Positions 58,735 through 64,000 of a DNA stretch of 64,000 nucleotides are shown piece after piece. Each line of letters begins with the position of its first letter. The stretch's first letter is position 1. Origin of the DNA: Malania oleifera (taxonomy: Eukaryota > Streptophyta > Magnoliopsida > Santalales > Ximeniaceae); contig NC_080419.1 in assembly GCF_029873635.1 (NCBI RefSeq), forward strand, positions 72,652,597 to 72,716,596, read 5' to 3'. The notes below the pieces were generated by a model. That model was given only the letters and a program-made list of their open reading frames with translations. It searched no databases and was not told the DNA's origin. A program made the position numbers and the translations under genes.

Positions 58735-58784
58735 TGGGACTAAGGCTTGGTTTTGTTGTTGTTTTGTTGTTAATTCACACGATT

Positions 58785-59415
58785 GAAAATATATATTTTT
58801 GACTAATTTATGAGTTGTTAAATTGCTACTAACTACCTTATTTTAAGTAATTTATTTCGACCCCTACTTTTAATACCATTAGCAACAGGTAGCTCGCTCC
58901 TCCTCACTATTACACTATTGGCCTATGTTTTAAATGCCCAAACTATATAAGCCACTCTTCTCTTATCTTATCTTCTATCAGTGTTATGCCTAATTTATTG
59001 CGAACATATTCATTTCTTGATTTATGCTCTAATGTTATACCACTTATCTACCTTACATTTGCATTTCAGTAACTTTTACTTTTTAAATATGTTGCTTCTT
59101 AGTTGTTTATCATTTTTATTCATATAGCATGACTGGCTTTATACTTGTCTTACAAAATTTTCGTTTTAATTTTAATAGTATTCTATGGTCTTACAACACA
59201 GTTGAAGCACTACTCCATTTTCACAACTTGCTTTGGGTTGATATATTACATTATCTTTAATTTCTCCTTCCGCTTATATAATAGATTCAAGATATCGAAA
59301 TCTACTAATGTTTGTTGATTTATTGATTATCAAGTTTAATCATATCTTTAATATTCCTCCTCACATGGCTAAAATTATATTTCATCTATTCTATCTTATT
59401 TTTACTTATCCTAAA
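58785..59415 (-). pseudogene. Older RTE fragment, C-terminal part
   Basis: The complement translates, across frames, to sequences parallel to the neighbouring RTE, such as VRNKLGITLIEDKIRE (compare IRGKLGIAPIEDKIRE) and SRGFRISKNKIE. Many frameshifts. It is interrupted at 59415 by a Cassandra element and resumes at 60145. Confidence 0.75.
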
Positions 59416-60139
59416 TGTGATCCCCCATAGATGAAAGACTTAAAAAGATTAGATGTTATTACCTATATCAACAAGGTGCACCTTTCTTTTCGGGAGCTTT
59501 TCCATAAGAACTCTATAGTTAAGCGTGCTTGGTTTGGAGTAATCTTGGGATGGGTAATCACCTGGGAAGTTTTCTCAGGAAGTGTGTGAGTGAAGACAAA
59601 ACACACTGAAAATGACACATGTTGGTTTGTGGGACCAGTCATTAGTCCGATAAGACCCGCCCCCCTGTTGTCTGGTCCAGGTGGAGGAGGAGAGACACAG
59701 TGCTCCTTGGCAGACCCAGGTTGGGGCGTTACAAATGGTATCAGAGCCAACATCCAGCCAGAAGTGTGATGAGATTCACATCGCCTAGGTTTGGAAATGT
59801 GGGTTCGCAACGAGGACGTTGCGTTCTATAAGTGAGGGAGAATGTGATTCCCCATTGATGAAAGATTTAAAAAGATTAGATGTTACTGCCCATATCAACA
59901 AGGTGCACCTTTCTTTTCGGGAGCTTTCCCATAAGAACTCCATAGTTAAGCGTGCTTGGCTTGGAGCAATCTTGGGATGGGTAACCACCTGGGAAGTTTT
60001 CTCAAAACACACTGAAAAGGATACGGGTTGGTTTGTGGGGCCAGTCATTAGTCCGATAAGGCCCGCCCCCCTGTTGTCTGGTTCTGGTGGAAGAGGAGAG
60101 ACACAGTGCTCCCTGGCAGACTCAGGTTGGGGCGTTACA
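59416..60139 (+). mobile_element. Cassandra TRIM retrotransposon
   Basis: LTRs 59416-59733 (318 bp) and 59843-60139 (297 bp) start TGTGATYCCCCAT and end GGGGCGTTACA. The interior holds a primer site TGGTATCAGAGCC (59737-59749), then a polypurine-like gtgagggagaa. CTAAA flanks both sides (59411-59415, 60140-60144). Both LTRs carry 5S-rRNA-like sequence, the diagnostic of Cassandra. No coding capacity. Confidence 0.95.
59508..59573 (+). other. 5S rRNA-like segment in Cassandra LTR 1
   Basis: gaactctatagttaagcgtg and gggatgggtaatcacctggg correspond to the central and 3' part of plant 5S rRNA, including the internal pol III promoter region (A box, intermediate element, C box). The second LTR repeats it at 59935-60000. 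LTR 1 has a short extra stretch after it (ggaagtgtgtgagtgaagac). Confidence 0.88.
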
Positions 60140-60144
60140 CTAAA

Positions 60145-60368
60145 ACCTCTAGACCCTGAAGTTGTTTTCATAGTTCTAACTTAGATTATATGAAACTCCT
60201 ACTTTCGTCAATCAAAACAACATCATCTGCAAAAAACATACACCATGAGATCTCATTCTGGATATTTCTAGTGAGTTCATCAATCACTTAAGTAAACAAA
60301 TAAGAGTTCAAAATAGAAACTTAATGTATATTTATTATGATTGAAAATTCTATAGACTCTCCTCATGC
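60145..60368 (-). pseudogene. Older RTE fragment, catalytic part
   Basis: The complement reads EFSIIINIH (compare EFPITIGVH), SYLFT, then NIQNEISWCMFFADDVVLIDES, the catalytic FADD box region. Continues the fragment at 58785-59415 after the Cassandra insertion and is cut at 60368 by the LTR. Confidence 0.8.
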
Positions 60369-61389
60369 TGTAGAGATCGAGGAAAAATAATTGAATTAAT
60401 GAGAAAGTAAAAGAAAAGAAGGTTTTTGGTTTGGTGTAGATCAAACCATCAACGGTTTGGTGCGTGACCAGAAAAATTGTCGACAGTTTGGTGGGTGACT
60501 AGAAAAATCATTAGGTGACTAGAAAAATCGTCGACGATTTTGTATTTAGGGCGAGCCAGTTAGAGGTAAAGTGGTAAAAAGGGCGGGTTAAAAACCAAAA
60601 CCATCGACGGTTTTGTCTGCAGTGCTGAAATTAAAGAAGAACCCGCGAGCCATTTTTATTAAACAAAAACAAAATCTCTTTCTCTCTGTCTCTCTCTCTC
60701 TCTAAACCCTACAACACCTCTCCATTCTCTCTACGATTTCATTTTTATTATAGCCCGAATTGATGATTAGGAACCACCATGATGATCTAGAGGTAATTCT
60801 TTACAAGTTGATCGAAAAGGATTGTTTATTTGGGATCCTTGGGCACCACCCCAAAATCAGGATAAGTGAGTTATTTTAGGGTTAGATGATTATTTGGAGT
60901 ATGTAGACCCAAGAAATGTGTTAGATGATAAATATGCTGGGGTTGAGTTGATTGAACTGGGGATAATGTGATTTCAGGGTTTGAAGTTCTGAACGTCGCA
61001 GGCGTGGTTTAGGGTTTTCAGCAGGTTTCTCAGGAAACAGATAAGGAGATAGATTAAGTCAGGTATTTTCAGAAAATTAATTATTGAATATACAGTATTT
61101 GATTCAGAAATTTATTTATAATTTAGTATAGTTTTTGGGAATACTGATGTTGAAATGAGGAGGCTTTGAAAACATATTTAATATTATTTTGTCAGCAAAA
61201 TATGTTTTACCAGGTCAGATAATTTATTACAGAGTAGTACTCACTTGTGTGTGACATGAGTATAAATTTTACTGTAAATAATGGTATGTTAAAATATTTT
61301 ATGAATTCACAGTGCAAGTATGATTTGACAACAGTTTTTAGAAAAAAACTATAAATAGTACAGAAATTATATTTTCAGTATATTATGAT

Positions 61390-61522
61390 TATTCAGTCAG
61401 CCCAAATGTCGTGATTATTCAATCGGCGCAGATGCCATGATTATTCAGTCGACCTAGTTGTCGTGATTATTCAGTCGGCTCAGATATCGTGATTATTTAG
61501 CCAGCCCAGCTGCAGTGAACAG

Positions 61523-61572
<50 letters not shown>
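61390..61572. repeat. Tandem array plus (TA)n in LTR
   Basis: Five diverged units of about 27 bp with core gtgattattcagtcggcycag (61390-61510), then a (TA)n run of about 48 bp (61525-61571). Confidence 0.9.
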
Positions 61573-61744
61573 CAGTTTATTTAGAAATTATGATATGACA
61601 AATTTTACGCAAAAATATGAGATGAGATATGTTTATGTTATATATTATATGAAATGTACTGTATGATATCAGAATCCTTGATGGACTAGGTTTGTTCAGA
61701 GCATGGTACCGTAGCTAGCTAGCCAGATCAAATAGTGTAACCCC

Positions 61745-62010
61745 TGTGTGCCGACTTGAGAAGTGTTGTGGAGAGTAGAATGGATGGACTAGGTTGGTGT
61801 TAGCCGACAGTGCAACCACACTATTCAAAAAGTGTTGGGTCGAAGGCCGATTAGTTGGCACGCAGTAGGATACCCATTGTGTGCCGACCCGAGAAGTGTT
61901 GCAGAGAGTAAGATGGGTGGACCAGGTTGGGTGGGCAATCGTGCGCAGTTATGTCATGTTTGACTTGGCCTGGTAGGCCAACCAAAGTTAAGTCCAGCCC
62001 ACGGGCCGCA
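61745..62010. repeat. 133-bp tandem duplication in LTR
   Basis: tgtgtgccgacttgagaagtg at 61745 recurs as tgtgtgccgacccgagaagtg at 61878; both continue into gagagta and ggatggact/gggtggacc sequences. Confidence 0.8.
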
Positions 62011-62652
62011 CAACCCGAATCATGCGGGGTTAATTCATGATATATAGTTATCCATCCACGGTATAATTTCAGTAATATACAAATATAACAGATGATTTAT
62101 ATGTATACAAGAATTTAGTATGATACAATATGTTATGTCGTTTTACGATTTATTCAAATTTATATAGAATAGTTTTACCTGACTTGTCAAATACAGTTGA
62201 ACTATGTACAGATTTTCCTTACCTATTGGATACAATTTATCACGAACAGTATATGTTTATAACATAATAATACTTATGTTGCCACACACTAATATTAGTT
62301 TATCTCCCTTACTGAGAGGTGTCTCACCCCAAAAATACAAACATTTCAGAAAACCCTGACAGGCGAGCGGAGCGAGCTCTGAGATAGAGGAGGCTGCTAG
62401 TGCTACCCTGGCTAAAGGGTAAGTAGTTGGGTTGAGATCAGAATGGATTTTTGGGGTATGACCCTAGGATATTTATGACTTTTTTTTTTGGATGTATATG
62501 TGTATTTTTTGTTACAGTAAAACTCTGATATTGTATATAAGGTTGAATAAATCATGGTTTTCGCTGCATAGTTGTCATATATGTATGGACATGTATATCT
62601 CCGGTTTCCTTTGGGGTCTGAGTTGATTTAGTTTATGTTTTTTGGTATCAGA

Positions 62653-62654
<2 letters not shown>

Positions 62655-62708
<54 letters not shown>
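62655..62708. repeat. (ATT)n microsatellite
   Basis: About 17 uninterrupted ATT units, 35 bp from the LTR end. Confidence 0.95.
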
Positions 62709-62742
62709 GTGGGAAAAAATAGCAGAATTTTGGGGCATTACA

Positions 62743-62964
62743 ATTATGGTATTAGAGCCTAGGTTGCTAAGTTATGTAGACTTTAGTGCACATCGGAAAC
62801 AATATCAGAGTATAGGAATAGATCTTGGAGAGGATAGTAAATGGGGTAGACTAGGATTTTAGTGAGTTAATGTTGGGAAATTAAGATGAGAATTTAAGAT
62901 TTTGTTCCACAGTCTGGAAATAGGATTTCCGTAGTAGTTTTTGTGTCTTTCTTGGAGTGACGAT
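62743..62964 (+). mobile_element. Gypsy primer site and leader
   Basis: TGGTATTAGAGCC at 62746-62758 is a one-mismatch initiator-Met primer site, 3 bp inside the LTR end. The following 200 bp are noncoding leader, cut at 62965 by an Athila-like LTR. Confidence 0.75.
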
Positions 62965-64000
62965 TGATTATGCATCAAAGTTGCGTAATTAGGCGTTTAA
63001 ATTCATACATTAAAAATTATAATTTTAATTAAATGCCTAATTATGTTCAATATTTTAACATTGCGCTCAATTTATAATATTTGAGTTTTTATTCAATAAT
63101 TTATGAATTTTTGGTATTTTATTATTGCAGGGTAATTTATGAATATTAAAACCAACATTACTTCATAATGTGAGCATAACTCTCTCATCCGAACTCTGAT
63201 TGAGATGATTCAAAATGCCGTGGAAAGCTAAGAAAATTCTCTACAACTTTAGTATTTTGAGTTTTGAGAGCTACGAACTGTAGTAAGGTAAAAATCGGGT
63301 TTGAAAGTGCAGAACCGGTCATGTGTTAACAGAAGGAAAAAAAGAAAAAAAGAAAAAGATAGGAGAGACCCATTAATTGATGTGACTCATCCATGCAAAC
63401 AATGAAGGAGCCGTGGGCATCATAGAATGGGGAGCTTTGATTGTTGCTTGTGAGGGTATTAGTGGAAAGGAAAGAGAGGTTAGAGTATATTATTAAAATA
63501 GAGTTGCTTTTGTTTTTTGCTTTTTGGTAGGCTTGCCTTTTAGGTCTTTAGGGGAGTAGGGTTTTAAATTTTTTGAAAGGAGGTTTTTTCTTTTGGGGGT
63601 GGCCTTGGAGGCCGTGCGCATCTTGGAAGAGTCTCCCCTCACGAATTGCTCTTCTCTCTCTCTCTTCTCCTCTTCTCTCTCCTTCACTCCTTATTTTTTA
63701 TTTGAAAGGCTGGATCTATTTTCATTATTTTTTTTGGAATACGCACCGGGTATCCACGCGTCCGTTTTATGGTCCACGTGACTAATCCTGCGCCCCTTGA
63801 AGTTGACCCCTCAACTCCAAAGGGAGGGTAAATTCAGGAGTCCAGGGGCGGAAACGAGCCCGAGAGGGTTTGAACACCTGATCTCGTGAAAGGCACTCCC
63901 GCAGTTCGCACTACCACCTGAACCACACCCTGAGGGTTATCTATTTTCATTATTAAAAGTTAGTTTGATTTTCTTGTTATTTTAATATTATTAATTAGTT
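62965..64000 (+). mobile_element. Athila-like LTR, plus strand, cut by window edge
   Basis: TGATTATGCATCAAAGTTGC begins a match to the complement of 25336 leftwards (compare gcaattttgatgcgtaatca), continuing through the gagcataactctctcatcc segment (63170). It is a third copy of the LTR family at 23391 and 37218, with more divergence after 63300. Confidence 0.75.
63730..63938 (-). mobile_element. tRNA-derived SINE with 16-bp target duplication
   Basis: Minus strand from 63938: A-box-like GTGGTTCAGGTGGTAG, B-box-like GTGTTCAAACC, and an oligo-A 3' end (t-run 63730-63735). ATCTATTTTCATTATT flanks both sides (63714-63729 and 63939-63954). GC-rich compared with its AT-rich surroundings. Confidence 0.92.

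Larger units (their letters stand above)
55546..58767 (+). mobile_element. Near-full-length RTE-clade LINE
   Basis: 3222 bp flanked by identical 17-bp sequences TGTTAATTCACACGATT (55529-55545 and 58768-58784), the target duplication. It starts with a GC-rich leader (55592-55850, unlike the AT-rich surroundings), carries endonuclease and reverse transcriptase, and ends in a TTG/TTTTG simple tail, as RTE elements do. Disabled by a stop in the endonuclease and at least one frameshift. Confidence 0.95.
60369..62742 (+). mobile_element. Gypsy LTR (5' LTR position)
   Basis: Starts TGTAGAGATCGAGG, ends TTTTGGGGCATTACA, and is followed by a primer site. 2374 bp. It carries an 18-bp palindrome AAAATCGTCGACGATTTT (60525-60542) and related motifs, a CT-rich leader (60670-60705), short arrays, the cgggccgcacaacccg block (62002), and long microsatellites. 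Flanks (catgc and attat) do not match, so it is not a simple solo LTR. Confidence 0.85.

Noticed and set aside
59508-60000. Two 5S rRNA genes
   Set aside because: Only the central and 3' part of 5S is present, diverged, and inside LTRs with a target duplication; this is a Cassandra element.
59463-60184. Open frames on both strands through the Cassandra element
   Set aside because: Cassandra has no coding capacity; the frames repeat because the LTRs repeat.
61390-61510. CRISPR-like regularly spaced repeats
   Set aside because: Units are contiguous and diverged with no unique spacers, in plant nuclear DNA.

Overview
The window is nuclear DNA from a flowering plant, probably a eudicot with a repeat-rich genome. 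The evidence is one intron-containing plant gene (early nodulin 93 type) surrounded by plant-specific repeats: Ty3/gypsy chromovirus and Athila-like elements, Ty1/copia elements, a Cassandra TRIM with 5S-like sequence, an RTE LINE, tRNA-derived SINEs and an endogenous caulimovirid. The species cannot be read from the sequence. I see no tRNA, rRNA or CRISPR locus.

Layout. 1-3350: minus-strand LTR and decayed gypsy pol. 3351-6064: AT-rich DNA with a probable plant-mobile-domain pseudogene. 6065-12387: chromovirus-type gypsy internal region plus its 3' LTR. 12388-17207: a second gypsy element with a 5'-truncated LTR, broken gag-PR-RT, and an LTR tail. 17751-21165: an endogenous caulimovirid fragment (minus strand) bracketed by two nearly identical 430-bp direct repeats. 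21941-23263: minus-strand LTR. 23284-39699: a nest four levels deep. A copia-type LTR contains an Athila-like element, which contains a chromovirus LTR, which contains a gag-only copia element with a perfect 5-bp target duplication. 39700-43340: gypsy pol split by a solo LTR with a perfect target duplication. 43341-45472: another LTR, ending about 650 bp upstream of the gene start codon. 46121-53698: the ENOD93-like gene, four coding exons, 111 codons, with a 5.8-kb second intron. 55529-58784: near-full-length RTE with a 17-bp target duplication, apparently inserted into an older inverted RTE, which also received a Cassandra element (CTAAA duplication) and a gypsy LTR. 62965-64000: an Athila-like LTR carrying a SINE with a 16-bp target duplication.

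Only the ENOD93-like gene looks like a functional host protein gene. Nearly all other coding material is broken by stops and frameshifts; the RTE reverse transcriptase frame (576 codons) is the longest open one. The chromovirus-type LTRs at seven or more sites share three features worth attention: clusters of a CGTCGACGA palindrome upstream of a TATA box, a short conserved block around GGGCCGCACAACCC, and copy-specific short tandem arrays at one homologous position. The most unusual locus is the caulimovirid insertion, with a large flanking duplication and scrambled filler copied from within the insert at its junction.
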